DNA of 64,000 bases. It comes from Paludicola sp. MB14-C6. Lineage in GTDB: Bacteria > Bacillota > Clostridia > Oscillospirales > Ruminococcaceae. The stretch's first letter is position 1, and every line of letters begins with the position of its first letter. Where the stretch lies: assembly GCF_030908625.1 (NCBI RefSeq), contig NZ_CP133133.1, positions 930,001-994,000 on the forward strand, written 5' to 3'. Shown piece by piece: positions 53,650-62,497 of the stretch. The position numbers and the translations under genes are program-made. The notes under the pieces are model-generated. The model saw only the letters and a program-made list of their open reading frames with translations. It was not told where the DNA came from and ran no database searches.

Positions 53650-54861
53650 TTATCGTAAGAATGTAACATATAAGCCTGTCAGTATTGCGGTTGTAATAAC
53701 GCCGCAAACATTTGCACCTAATGCATATTGCATAACAAATGAATATTTATTTGCTTTCGTTACTTCTTTTTGAGCTACTTTAGCGGTAGTTGGAACACAA
53801 GATACGCCTGCAATACCAATAACCGGGTTGAAGTTTTTCTTTTTAAATAGATATACTATGTATCCACCAGCGATACCGCCGATACCTGATAGCAGTAATG
53901 CAAGCATACCTAAAACAAGTAATTTGAATATTCTTGGATCAAGAATTGTTGTTGCATCACATAATACACCAAGCATCAATCCTAAGAAGAACGTTGCACC
54001 ATATAAAAATACATTTTCAACAAGCTTTGCATATTTATCTAATCCGGATTCACGAATCGCTATTCCAATAAAGAAACTTAAGAACAATGGAGCAGCTACT
54101 GGGAATAACAAACATAAAACTGTATTTGCTACAACCGCAAAAATCAACTTCTCTTTTGAAGTAATATTATGTGCCGGCTTTTTGGTTTCTGTTATTACAG
54201 TAGCACGAATCTTTTTCGGAACCATTAATCGAATTAAGTATGGATAGCCACCATAGGTTAAGCTTAAATATAAGTAAGCAACAATGGTAATTGGAACAAA
54301 CAAATCTTTTGCTAATGTAAGCGCTCCAAACAATACCATAGGGCCATCTGCGCCACCGATTAGAGAAATAGCTGCTGATTCGCCGTTTGAAAATCCCATT
54401 AACTTAGCAATTGGGAATGTTGCAACGGTACCAAATTCAGCAAACATAGCAATAATCATACTAATGAATGGATGAGCCAATACAAAGCCAATATCGGTTA
54501 AAACACCAATACCCATAAATACCAAACATGCTATTAATCCATTACTAAAAGTAAAGGTATAGATTGGTTGTAACCAGTCAATTTGCATAATATTCATTAA
54601 ATCATCTGTTTTTGAAACCATTGGATCAATAAATAAGTTACCTATTTTGGTTGCTGATAAAAATAATGAGCCTGCATTTACCGCAGACATTCCTAATCCC
54701 ATAGGAATCATAATAAGAGGCTCCAAAGTTTGCTTTGCGCCTAAATAAACTAATAAAATACCCAATAGTATCAACACAATTCTTGCAATAACAATTTCAG
54801 GTTTTTGTGCAAACATTGTACTGATACCTTGAAATAAATCTAAAATATTAATAAAGTCCAC
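53650..54861 (-). CDS. Sodium-translocating decarboxylase beta subunit (OadB/GcdB-like)
   Basis: Polytopic membrane protein, 403 residues, about 11 helices. Family core segments are present: MGLGMSAVNAGSLFLSATKI, SAAISLIGGADGPMVLFGA, and GIAGVSCVPTTAKVAQKEV near the end. Beta subunits couple decarboxylation of a carboxy-biotin to Na+ export. No alpha carboxyltransferase or biotin carrier is in the window, so partners would be elsewhere or it acts alone. Start GTG 54861. Co-transcribed with a tiny upstream membrane protein. Confidence 0.9.
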   Translation of the reverse strand: MDFINILDLFQGISTMFAQKPEIVIARIVLILLGILLVYLGAKQTLEPLIMIPMGLGMSAVNAGSLFLSATKIGNLFIDPMVSKTDDLMNIMQIDWLQPIYTFTFSNGLIACLVFMGIGVLTDIGFVLAHPFISMIIAMFAEFGTVATFPIAKLMGFSNGESAAISLIGGADGPMVLFGALTLAKDLFVPITIVAYLYLSLTYGGYPYLIRLMVPKKIRATVITETKKPAHNITSKEKLIFAVVANTVLCLLFPVAAPLFLSFFIGIAIRESGLDKYAKLVENVFLYGATFFLGLMLGVLCDATTILDPRIFKLLVLGMLALLLSGIGGIAGGYIVYLFKKKNFNPVIGIAGVSCVPTTAKVAQKEVTKANKYSFVMQYALGANVCGVITTAILTGLYVTFLR

Positions 54862-54888
54862 CGTCTTTCAAAATATACTGTTGCTATA

Positions 54889-55023
54889 CTATTTTTTAGC
54901 TTCTTTTTTTTTGCTGATAAAAGTAATGATATCTAACATTACTTTTATTAGCAATGCGATTGTTAAAGAAATAACAAACCCTATCGCAAAAATTTGCATA
55001 GGTAAGAGAATTGCAGTAGGCAT
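54889..55023 (-). CDS. 44-residue membrane protein, likely OadG-like partner
   Basis: ATG 55023 with GGAAGGGAG upstream; one membrane helix (about 10-33, IFAIGFVISLTIALLIKVML) and a Lys-rich tail (FISKKKEAKK). A single helix with a charged tail directly upstream of an OadB-type gene matches the short gamma/delta subunits of Na+ decarboxylases, although the size is small. Shares a transcript with the beta gene. Confidence 0.7.
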   Translation of the reverse strand: MPTAILLPMQIFAIGFVISLTIALLIKVMLDIITFISKKKEAKK

Positions 55024-55154
55024 TATAAACTCCCTTCCAGGATAAACTTGCTATTTTACTATCTTTGTTGAAAGTATCAGCTATTTATCTTCATTTATTA
55101 TCGTCTCATATTAACCGAATTTCTATTTTCACACTTCACTCCCTCTTAAATAAA

Positions 55155-55177
55155 CACCAAGAAAACATTTCTTGGTG
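55155..55177 (-). promoter_or_regulatory. Inverted repeat in the decarboxylase/LysR intergenic region
   Basis: Perfect 10-bp arms CACCAAGAAA / TTTCTTGGTG with a 3-base centre, downstream of a TATAAT on the reverse strand and followed there by TTTATTT. Either an operator for the neighbouring LysR protein or an attenuator in the small-subunit leader. Confidence 0.55.
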
Positions 55178-55230
55178 CGGTATGAATTATATACAATACA
55201 ATTCACCTGTTCCATTATATGAAGATATGT

Positions 55231-55238
55231 GGTATAAT
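55231..55238 (+). promoter_or_regulatory. Extended -10 promoter of the LysR gene
   Basis: TG-G-TATAAT (TATAAT at 55233-55238) about 70 bp before the gene, with no good -35. Confidence 0.5.
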
Positions 55239-55308
55239 TCAAATATAAGAAATATATTCATATTATATACTAAATTTATTCTATGTAATTAACTGGATAA
55301 TAAAAGAA

Positions 55309-56241
55309 ATGAGTGAAACTATGGATTTGCATTATTTGGAAATATTCAATACCGTTGCCCAGCAACAAAGCTTTACAAAAGCTTCTGAAATTCTACACAT
55401 AAGCCAACCTGCTCTTTCTATCCAAATGAAAAAACTTGAAGAACAAATTGAGCTTAAACTGTTTAATAAAATTGGAAACAAAATCTATTTAAGTGAAAAC
55501 GGCACAATGCTTTATGATTATACACAAAAGATATTTGCCATTATTGAAGAAGTAGAAAACAATATTTCCAACAAAAAAGAATATGTTGGCGGAACTCTCA
55601 ATCTTGGTGGAAGCAATACTCCCGGAACTTATATTTTGCCCTCTATTATTGGTGAGTTCAAAAAAATATACCCAAATGTAAATATAAACTTACATATTGG
55701 AAACACATCCGAAATAGGACATCTCATTAACAATGGAACTCTTGATATCGCTGTGAATGGTGGAAACAGTCTATACAACAATCATATTTTTGTAGACAAG
55801 TTAATGGATGATAAGCTAATTATTGCAGCTTCACCAAATAACCCATTCGCAAAAAAAGATAAAATTACTTTAACTGATCTTAAAAAAATGAGCTTTATTG
55901 TACATAAAACAGATTCTCAACTTTATGCTTATTACGAAAAATTCATTGATGATATACATATATCCGAAAATATCAGTATGTATCTTGGCAGTATTGATGC
56001 GATTAAGCGTGCAGTTATTGCTAATCTAGGCGTTTCATTAATGCCGCTTGCAGCTGTTCAATTAGAATTAGAGATTGGGTTATTAACAAAACTTCCATTC
56101 GAATATCAAAATGAATTCTATCCATACAGCTTAATTTATAATAAAAACAAATACTTATCTACAACCGCAACAAAATTTATTGAAGTACTGAAAGATAACA
56201 TTACAACCTATTATGAAACACTAAAGCCATCCTCTAAATAG
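55309..56241 (+). CDS. LysR-family transcriptional regulator
   Basis: 310 residues: N-terminal winged helix (about 5-65, FTKASEILHISQPALSIQMK) and a LysR substrate-binding domain (about 95-300, GTLNLGGSNTPGTYILPSII). Divergent from the decarboxylase subunits, the classic position for their regulator; the ligand is perhaps the carboxylate or a pathway intermediate (inference). Start ATG 55309, or 55321 which lies at the usual MDLHYLEIF start of this family. Confidence 0.9.
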   Translation: MSETMDLHYLEIFNTVAQQQSFTKASEILHISQPALSIQMKKLEEQIELKLFNKIGNKIYLSENGTMLYDYTQKIFAIIEEVENNISNKKEYVGGTLNLGGSNTPGTYILPSIIGEFKKIYPNVNINLHIGNTSEIGHLINNGTLDIAVNGGNSLYNNHIFVDKLMDDKLIIAASPNNPFAKKDKITLTDLKKMSFIVHKTDSQLYAYYEKFIDDIHISENISMYLGSIDAIKRAVIANLGVSLMPLAAVQLELEIGLLTKLPFEYQNEFYPYSLIYNKNKYLSTTATKFIEVLKDNITTYYETLKPSSK

Positions 56242-56272
56242 AAAAAGTCTCCCTTTCGGGAGACTTTTTCTA
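56241..56272. terminator. Terminator after the LysR gene
   Basis: Perfect 13-bp stem GAAAAAGTCTCCC / GGGAGACTTTTTC, loop TTTC. Serves both convergent genes. Confidence 0.88.
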
Positions 56273-56286
56273 TTTAGATAACTGAA

Positions 56287-57678
56287 CTATTCATCAAAAA
56301 CATTATGAAAAATCGTAATATACTCTTCATACATAGAATAATCACATAATGAACTTAGCGCATTTAGCAAGCTGTCATAATACCACTTTTGATGTTCTTT
56401 TCCTCTGTGAAAGCGTTTCCATAAGCCCTCTCCTAAAATCATGTAATCTGATTTTAAGCTTCTTAGATTTGATAATTTATCTGCACAACAAATCATCATT
56501 TCCTCAAAAGTTGCGTTTTCTTTCATATAGTTAATGGTATGTTGTTTTCGTTCTTCCCAAGGTAGTGTTTTATTTTCAGAATTTCCAGCTACAAGATGTG
56601 CAATTTCTTTACCAAATAGAGTTTGTATTTCTTCTATTGTTACATGCGTATCTTCAATGGTATCATGCAGCAACCCTGCGACAATTACCTGTTCTGAAGC
56701 ACCTTGCAAAGTTAATATCTGTGCTACTTCAAATGGGTGTACGATATAAGGCACATTACTACCCTTTCTCTTTTGTCCGTCATGTGCCAATGTTGCAAAT
56801 TCAATGGCTTTATGTATAAGTAATTGATTTTCCAAATCATCTCTATTTGATATTTCTTTGGAATCAACTGCCGAAGAATTCGTAGCATATTTTGGATTTG
56901 CAATTCGAATAGAGTCCACATATTGAGTTTGCAAAGCATCAAATGCCTTGCAAACTTCTTGAGGAATGTCAACATGTGCTATAAATTGTTTTCCATTTGG
57001 TCCATACCCATCCGCATTATCAGTCAAACGAGGGATCTCACCCATTAACAATGTAATATAATGCTCTATATCCCACATTCCCCAAATATCATCATGTTCG
57101 AATGCAAGGCAATTACTATTTACAACTACAGGATTTGTATAAGCTGCATAACTGATTATTTTAGAATTGCAATGTTTTTTAAACCCAGCCACCATGCGAC
57201 GCTGCATCGTAGAATCCTGAATCACAATTATGCTGTCATGTGGAATATGATTTTGCTTTAAAATGGCTAACGCATTTGTAACGTTATTCCCACAGTTAGT
57301 GGATTCACATTCCAACCAATCAGGCTCTATTTTATATCTTATTTTTATGTATTCAGCCATAATTTCAGATTCTGTTCGTCCATCTGTTTCAATTTGAGGA
57401 TAGGATTGCTTCAGCTTTTGACGTAAACTTTCTGTGGTGTGACCTACACCCCCTACAATCATAAAGTGATTTGCAACACCGTTCAAAATAGCTTGCGCAG
57501 CAATATCACAACCATATGGTATGCTTCCACCAAATAAAATCAGAACATCTGCACGTTGAAAGCCGTATTTACTCTGTAGATTACTTTGACTAAGAACATC
57601 AATATCACGCAACCCACAAAACTTAGCAATCGTGTTTATACTTTCAGCAACTTCATTCACATTCACTTTAATCATCAT
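56287..57678 (-). CDS. DUF218 domain fused to a RelA/SpoT-type HD hydrolase domain
   Basis: 463 residues. The N-terminal half (about 40-230) is DUF218-like: ADVLILFGGSIPYGCDIAAQ, MIVGGVGHTTESL, TNCGNNVTNALAILK and IIVIQDSTMQRRMVAGF. The C-terminal half (about 285-450) is an HD-type hydrolase of the ppGpp-hydrolase/MESH1 kind: AHDGQKRKG, YIVHPFEVAQIL (H314), GLLHDTIEDT (H338, D339, E342-D343) and ADKLSNLRSL (D400-N404). The combination is one continuous frame with no shift. The reaction is probably phosphate-ester hydrolysis by the HD part; the substrate and the role of the DUF218 part are unknown. The ribosome site AAAAGGA touches the ATG, so a start a few codons further is possible. Confidence 0.82.
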   Translation of the reverse strand: MMIKVNVNEVAESINTIAKFCGLRDIDVLSQSNLQSKYGFQRADVLILFGGSIPYGCDIAAQAILNGVANHFMIVGGVGHTTESLRQKLKQSYPQIETDGRTESEIMAEYIKIRYKIEPDWLECESTNCGNNVTNALAILKQNHIPHDSIIVIQDSTMQRRMVAGFKKHCNSKIISYAAYTNPVVVNSNCLAFEHDDIWGMWDIEHYITLLMGEIPRLTDNADGYGPNGKQFIAHVDIPQEVCKAFDALQTQYVDSIRIANPKYATNSSAVDSKEISNRDDLENQLLIHKAIEFATLAHDGQKRKGSNVPYIVHPFEVAQILTLQGASEQVIVAGLLHDTIEDTHVTIEEIQTLFGKEIAHLVAGNSENKTLPWEERKQHTINYMKENATFEEMMICCADKLSNLRSLKSDYMILGEGLWKRFHRGKEHQKWYYDSLLNALSSLCDYSMYEEYITIFHNVFDE

Positions 57679-57776
57679 TCCTTTTCTAAAAGTAATAAAA
57701 ACTTTATTTTTATACTAACATAAAAAGCAATAGAAATATAGGGATAAGTTATGAATGAGCCGCTGATTATACCTTA

Positions 57777-57989
57777 TTAAATTTGCTCTAATTGCTTTAA
57801 TATCCGATTTACTTGATTGGATGGAACATAGCCTTTATTCATTTCCAAAACTTGTTGCAATGTCATTTTACCAGCCATTTTAACGAGCGACAGTTTCATT
57901 ATTTCAGGTAATTCCTTTTGTAAGATTGCTTTTGCTTGTGGGTTACGTAATAGCTCTTCTACCGTTATTTGGTTTTGTTTTAAATTCAT
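57777..57989 (-). CDS. 70-residue protein of unknown function
   Basis: Not recognised. ATG 57989 with AGGAGGT six bases upstream; hydrophilic, mostly helical (ITVEELLRNPQAKAILQKEL, then VKMAGKMTLQQVLEM and a VPSNQVNRILKQLEQI tail). No signal, no membrane segment. Alone between two monocistronic genes. The good ribosome site argues for a real gene. Confidence 0.6.
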   Translation of the reverse strand: MNLKQNQITVEELLRNPQAKAILQKELPEIMKLSLVKMAGKMTLQQVLEMNKGYVPSNQVNRILKQLEQI

Positions 57990-58090
57990 AAATATACCTC
58001 CTATTATTGTATCAATCAGTGTTTCGCTTATCATATTGTTATTCTATTGTATGGTAATTTCATTAAAAAGGTACTGCTTATTCAAAAACA

Positions 58091-58114
58091 AAAGCTACAG
58101 AAATCTGCAGCTTT
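58091..58114 (-). terminator. Terminator of the 49-residue gene
   Basis: Reverse strand AAAGCTGCAGA / TCTGTAGCTTT hairpin with a 2-base loop, followed by TGTTTTTG. Confidence 0.7.
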
Positions 58115-58117
58115 CTT

Positions 58118-58267
58118 TCATCGTTTGGTATTTGGTCCTAGTGCCTCTTTTTTTGTGTTATGAGGTTGATTTTGATAGGAATCCGTTACAACGGAATTCG
58201 TAAAATTGTTCATTGCTTGCTCTTGCTTTGATTGCTTCTTTGATACCTTTTTATTTTTATCTGACAT
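58118..58267 (-). CDS. 49-residue basic protein, possible spore-associated small protein
   Basis: ATG 58267 with GAGGTGAGG close upstream. Very basic, Lys/Gln-rich N-terminus (MSDKNKKVSKKQSKQEQAMN) and a tail ending KKEALGPNTKR. No membrane segment. The composition and spore-forming context recall small acid-soluble spore-type proteins, but this is a guess, not homology. Confidence 0.55.
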   Translation of the reverse strand: MSDKNKKVSKKQSKQEQAMNNFTNSVVTDSYQNQPHNTKKEALGPNTKR

Positions 58268-58444
58268 AATCCTCACCTCAAAAGTAGTGTTTCATAATGA
58301 ATGAGAAATATGTAGAACCAATTTAATATACATTATTAAATTAACAGCCATTATTGCCATACTTCCTATTCTTGTTGAAAGTCTTGCAATTGCTGTTAAT
58401 AAGAATGCGACTGCTATATTATTGATAATTACCTGCCCTTACCG

Positions 58445-59521
58445 TTAGTACATTTTTCGCCATTTGGTGTAATACCTATTTACGACATTGGCTGATTGCT
58501 TTAGATGTATGCCATATCCTCCATCATATTTCACTGTATTCTCATCAAATTGCAATTTTCCTTCCCAATCCCATAGACCAAAGCCTCTTACAAAGGAATA
58601 CTTTTCACAAGTTGATAATACAGTTTCATAGAAACTGGACTGAGAATCAAAGTCTACAACAGATTTTAAAATATCTTTATGTACAGAATCTGATAAATTG
58701 TTAATTTGAAATGCATTTCTATCATATTCAATATTTGCTTCTTTTGCTGCTTGTTTCAATTCGTTTTCAAACCGCATCCAGTTGTTTGGTACCATTGGCG
58801 ATGATTTGCAAGTCATACAGCCACACTCTATAAAGAAAAACGGCTTTTGATACTTTTGAACTACTTGCTCAATGCGAGATAACTGCATATCCCAATTATC
58901 AATTGGATAGTATCCACTTGCTGAAATGACATCTAAAGCATCCCAAAATGGAACATGTTCTTCTTGATATTTATCGCAATTCCATGTTAACGGGCCATCA
59001 TAGTATTTACGTATTTCGTTGATACAATTCCGCCAATCTTGCTCTCTTCTCTGCGTTTGCACCATTTCGCATGCAATGCAAACCATGTCAACATTAAGCT
59101 CTTGGGCAATTTTCGCAAAATGTACTTGATATTCAGTATAAGATGTAAACCATTCACTCCATTTTGGTTCACAAGGAACATCATGATCAAAAAAGTTAAT
59201 GTGTGCTCTCCAAGTTCCGTTTCTGCAATCAAGCATTGGCTTTAGAATTACATAAAGGCCAAGTTCTCTGGCTTTATCAACTACACGCTTTAGCCCCTCT
59301 TTTGTTGGCGTTTCCTCCCCCTGATAGTCAATTTGAGTGGATTGCGCATCATCTTGCATGGCATGAAATGCAAAGATAACTGTATTTGCATTTGTTTCAC
59401 TTACCATAGCCTCCAGCGAGTGTAATGGAGCATCGGTTAAATAGTCATCACGTTTCAAATCGTAACCAAAGCTAATTCCGCACAACATCGGCATCTTATT
59501 AGCATCTAGTATTATACCCAT
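58445..59521 (-). CDS. GH113-like TIM-barrel glycoside hydrolase
   Basis: 358 residues from ATG 59521 (GGAGGGG upstream; the frame extends further but lacks a site). The pattern ANTVIFAFHAMQ, GLYVILKPMLDCRNGTWRAH, YQVHFAKIAQELNVDMVCIACEM (likely acid/base Glu), FWDALDVISASGYYP and FFFIECGCMTC (likely nucleophile Glu) follows GH113 endo-beta-mannanases. No signal peptide, so it probably acts on imported oligosaccharides. The substrate is inferred; mannan-type glucans are the family norm. Confidence 0.8.
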   Translation of the reverse strand: MGIILDANKMPMLCGISFGYDLKRDDYLTDAPLHSLEAMVSETNANTVIFAFHAMQDDAQSTQIDYQGEETPTKEGLKRVVDKARELGLYVILKPMLDCRNGTWRAHINFFDHDVPCEPKWSEWFTSYTEYQVHFAKIAQELNVDMVCIACEMVQTQRREQDWRNCINEIRKYYDGPLTWNCDKYQEEHVPFWDALDVISASGYYPIDNWDMQLSRIEQVVQKYQKPFFFIECGCMTCKSSPMVPNNWMRFENELKQAAKEANIEYDRNAFQINNLSDSVHKDILKSVVDFDSQSSFYETVLSTCEKYSFVRGFGLWDWEGKLQFDENTVKYDGGYGIHLKQSANVVNRYYTKWRKMY

Positions 59522-59599
59522 AAAAATCCCCTCCGTCTTTATTCTGTCTGCATTATAATCCTTAAAGATAAAAAATTCAATAGGTAAACTAAAAAAGCA

Positions 59600-59631
59600 T
59601 AAGGTACCCACAATCTCTTGTGAATACCTTT
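59600..59631 (-). terminator. Terminator of the threonine aldolase gene
   Basis: Reverse strand AAGGTATTCACAA / TTGTGGGTACCTT hairpin with two G.U pairs, followed by ATGCTTTTTTAG. Confidence 0.7.
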
Positions 59632-59637
59632 TATTAA

Positions 59638-60672
59638 CTACAAATTGATAATATCTTGAGTTAGCATTTTTACATCTTCCTCTTTTGTTGCCCAACTTGT
59701 GCAAAAACGTACTGCAGTATAATGATTATCGATTTTTTCCCATTCTTGAAATGAGTATTTTGCTGATAACTTTACTATAATGTTATTATTTAAAATAGGA
59801 AACTGTTGGTTGGTATTGGAATCATACAAAAACGTACAGCCTTTTTCTTGAAATGCCTTTTTGATTTCCAAAGCCAAATCCACTGCATGTTTTGCAATAC
59901 TTAGATATAATCCATCTTCAAATAATGTTTCAAACTGAATACCTAATAATCTTCCTTTCGCCAACATCCCGCCTTTTTGCTTTATAAAATAACGGAAATC
60001 CTTTTTTATCATTGGGTGAGTTATTACTACCGCTTCACCAAACAAAGCGCCTACTTTTGTTCCGCCAATATAAAATACATCACATAAATTTGCCAAATCA
60101 GAAAGCGTAACATCGCTCTTTTCAGATGCTAACGCATATCCTAAACGTGCGCCATCTAAAAATAATGGCAAGCTATATTTTCTGCATACTTTACTTAATG
60201 CTTCTAATTCTTGTTTTGAATATAGCATTCCTGTTTCAGTTGGATGAGAAATATATACCATTCCGGGTTGCACAAGATGTTCATGAGCGGAGTCATTCCA
60301 ATGTTGTTGATAAACTCTCTCTACTTGCTCTGCGGAAATCTTGCCGTCAACATTGTCAATTGCAAGTACTTTATGACCGGTTGCCTCAATCGCACCAGAT
60401 TCATGTCCGTTAATATGTCCTGTATCTGCAGAAATAACGCCTTGATGTGGGCGAAGAGTTGCCGAAATCACCGTTGCATTCGTCTGTGTTCCGCCAACTA
60501 AAAAATGGACCTCAGCACTTTCATTCTTACATAAATCAAGAATTACCTTTCTTGCTTTTTCGCAATACTCATCTTTTCCATAGCCCGGTGTTTGCTCTAA
60601 ATTGGTTTCCACTAGTCTTTTTATAATGCGTTCATGTGCACCTTCCGCATAATCACATTCAAATCGAATCAT
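59638..60672 (-). CDS. Low-specificity threonine aldolase
   Basis: PLP enzyme cleaving threonine or allo-threonine to glycine and acetaldehyde. 344 residues; the fold is marked by VHFLVGGTQTNATVIS, HINGHESGAIEATGH, ISHPTETGMLY, LFLDGARLGYAL (PLP-binding aspartate) and FYIGGTKVGALFGEA with the internal PLP lysine. GGGAGAGAGG precedes the ATG. The acetaldehyde product is shared with DeoC but the genes are unrelated by position. Confidence 0.92.
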   Translation of the reverse strand: MIRFECDYAEGAHERIIKRLVETNLEQTPGYGKDEYCEKARKVILDLCKNESAEVHFLVGGTQTNATVISATLRPHQGVISADTGHINGHESGAIEATGHKVLAIDNVDGKISAEQVERVYQQHWNDSAHEHLVQPGMVYISHPTETGMLYSKQELEALSKVCRKYSLPLFLDGARLGYALASEKSDVTLSDLANLCDVFYIGGTKVGALFGEAVVITHPMIKKDFRYFIKQKGGMLAKGRLLGIQFETLFEDGLYLSIAKHAVDLALEIKKAFQEKGCTFLYDSNTNQQFPILNNNIIVKLSAKYSFQEWEKIDNHYTAVRFCTSWATKEEDVKMLTQDIINL

Positions 60673-60710
60673 TTCTATCCTCTCTCCCTGTTTTCTGAAA
60701 TAATAAATAA

Positions 60711-60738
60711 ATTATAGCATACTCATATTGGTTTTCAA
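60711..60738 (-). promoter_or_regulatory. Promoter of the threonine aldolase gene
   Basis: Reverse strand TTGAAA (60733-60738), 16-bp spacer, TATAAT (60711-60716). Confidence 0.72.
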
Positions 60739-60746
60739 ACTATGGT

Positions 60747-62234
60747 TTACAAATTGATTCGTTTAGTTGTGATTGTTTCACAAAATGAAGTATCATGCTC
60801 CACAAAAAGAATAGTTGGCTGATATTGCAATAATAACTCTTCAATTTGCATACGGGATAAAACATCAATAAAATTCAATGGTTCATCCCAGATATAAAGA
60901 TGTGCCTTTTCACATAGACTTTTTGCTATGAGTACCTTTTTCTTTTGTCCTCCACTGAATGATTCCATATTTTTATCAAACATTGTTCTTGTAAAATCTA
61001 ATTTTCTCAATATTGTTTTAAACAAACTCTCGTCAATATTGTGTAAAACTGCAAACTCGGACAAATTCCCTTTCAAATAAGAAGTGTCCTGGGAAACATA
61101 CGAAATAACAAGTCGGCTACTTTTCTCAAGCTTTCCGGTATAGGTGAGTTGTTCTCCACAAATTAACTTTATAATACTGGATTTTCCTGTACCGTTTTTC
61201 CCACAAAGCGCAATACGATCGCCTTGCTCTATTGTAAAGCTAACGTTGGAACAGGCTTGTTTTTCTCCATAAAAAATAGATACATCTTCAAGATTAACCA
61301 AAGTTTTAGTGTAAAATGAAAGTGGAGATATCTTAAGCTGTTCCGCATTTTCTATATTTTTAAGCAATTTCGATTTTTCTTCAATTGCTTGACATTGGCG
61401 AAATTCAATTGCTTTCGAACGTTTCATCATTTTTTTTGATTTTGCACCTTCAACAGCTCTTCGAGTTAAACTTTTCTCAGTTTTTGTAGGGTCAAACCCT
61501 ATTTTCCTTGCTTCCACTTGATTTGACCAGTCAGATGTACGTTTTGCTGCTTTGGTTAAGCGTTTGATATCCTTTTGCAGCTTTTCATTCTCTTCCATTT
61601 CATAGTTATCCTGCATTTGTTTATTCTCCCACCAAGAAGAAAAGTTACCTTTTTGAATTTCAATGTTAGTTTTGTTAATTGATAAAATATGATCTACGCA
61701 ATGATCTAAAAACTTACGGTCATGAGAAACTAAAATATAACCATGTTTAGCCTTTAAATAATCACTCACAATTCGTCTTGCCTTACTATCCAGATGGTTA
61801 GTTGGCTCATCAATGAGCAAATAACTATTTTCTTTTAAGAATAATGTTGCTAATAATACCTTTGTTTGTTCACCGTTGCTAAGCGTAGAAAAAGGGCGAT
61901 CTAAAACGTCTTCCGATACATCCAGTAACGATAACTCCCGAATAAGCTCCCATTCTTGAAAATCAAAGTGGATAGAATGAATAACATCAATCGTTAACTT
62001 TGAATAATCCTCTATTTCGTATGGAAAATACTCAAATTGCATATTGGTTGCAATTGTTCCGCTATACTCATACTTACCCAATAGCAAGTTTAAGAAAGTT
62101 GTTTTTCCTCTACCGTTTCTGCCTGAAAAGCCTAGTTTCCAATCAGTATCTATTTGAAACGATACATTTTCAAAGATGTTATCATAGCTTCCATCGTAAG
62201 CAAATGTTAAATCTGAAATATTAATAAGTGACAT
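60747..62234 (-). CDS. ABC-F ribosomal protection protein, Lsa-like
   Basis: Cytoplasmic tandem ATPase without membrane domain, 495 residues. First ABC domain: GRNGRGKT Walker A (38-45), LSNGEQ signature, LLIDEPTNHLD; a basic coiled interdomain linker (about 185-300); second domain: GKNGTGKS, FSGGQKKK, LYIWDEPLNFID (an atypical Walker B tail). The N-terminus IFENVSFQIDTDWKLGFSGR is typical of the Lsa/CplR group, which dislodges lincosamides, streptogramin A and pleuromutilins from the ribosome. Spectrum here is inferred. Preceded by a 255-nt attenuator-like leader. Confidence 0.88.
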   Translation of the reverse strand: MSLINISDLTFAYDGSYDNIFENVSFQIDTDWKLGFSGRNGRGKTTFLNLLLGKYEYSGTIATNMQFEYFPYEIEDYSKLTIDVIHSIHFDFQEWELIRELSLLDVSEDVLDRPFSTLSNGEQTKVLLATLFLKENSYLLIDEPTNHLDSKARRIVSDYLKAKHGYILVSHDRKFLDHCVDHILSINKTNIEIQKGNFSSWWENKQMQDNYEMEENEKLQKDIKRLTKAAKRTSDWSNQVEARKIGFDPTKTEKSLTRRAVEGAKSKKMMKRSKAIEFRQCQAIEEKSKLLKNIENAEQLKISPLSFYTKTLVNLEDVSIFYGEKQACSNVSFTIEQGDRIALCGKNGTGKSSIIKLICGEQLTYTGKLEKSSRLVISYVSQDTSYLKGNLSEFAVLHNIDESLFKTILRKLDFTRTMFDKNMESFSGGQKKKVLIAKSLCEKAHLYIWDEPLNFIDVLSRMQIEELLLQYQPTILFVEHDTSFCETITTKRINL

Positions 62235-62262
62235 ATAAAAATCCTCCTAATACAAATAAAAT

Positions 62263-62290
62263 AGCTGCAAGAAAGCTATTTCTTGCAGCT
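62263..62290 (-). terminator. Attenuator hairpin directly before the ABC-F gene
   Basis: Perfect 12-bp stem AGCTGCAAGAAA / TTTCTTGCAGCT, 4-base loop, ATTTTATTT tail, only 14 bases before the AGGAGGA ribosome site. Because it lies between the promoter and the gene, it must be conditional. Confidence 0.82.
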
Positions 62291-62370
62291 CAAAATATAC
62301 AGAAGGACACATAGCACACAAAGATATGCTATTAGAATGTCATATATAAAATGAGTTCGAAAAATTGTAA

Positions 62371-62380
62371 CTTTCTTGCA
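62371..62380 (-). promoter_or_regulatory. Putative antiterminator strand of the ABC-F leader
   Basis: Reverse-strand TGCAAGAAAG is an exact 10-base partner of the right arm of the terminator (CTTTCTTGCA at 62266-62275), so it can compete with the terminator's own left arm. Confidence 0.6.
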
Positions 62381-62443
62381 TGAAGCACAACAAACAAAAG
62401 CGATCGAATCCGCTTAACATCATCTATTATGCTTTTAAATTTA

Positions 62444-62464
62444 CTAGCAAGAAAAATTACGCAT
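62444..62464 (-). CDS. Putative leader peptide of the ABC-F gene
   Basis: Six-codon frame ATG...TAG coding MRNFSC, with GGAG eight bases upstream, inside the leader. Its 3' part contains TTTCTTGC (62447-62454), which can pair with the antiterminator strand at 62371-62380. This is the arrangement expected for ribosome-stalling attenuation. Translation is not proven. Confidence 0.5.
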   Translation of the reverse strand: MRNFSC

Positions 62465-62497
62465 CTTTCCAACTCCAATCATCTTAAGTTATTTGGT

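Noticed and set aside
53828..54247. 139-codon open frame opposite the decarboxylase beta gene
   Set aside because: It is the antisense shadow of a well-supported membrane protein and has no ribosome site or family pattern.
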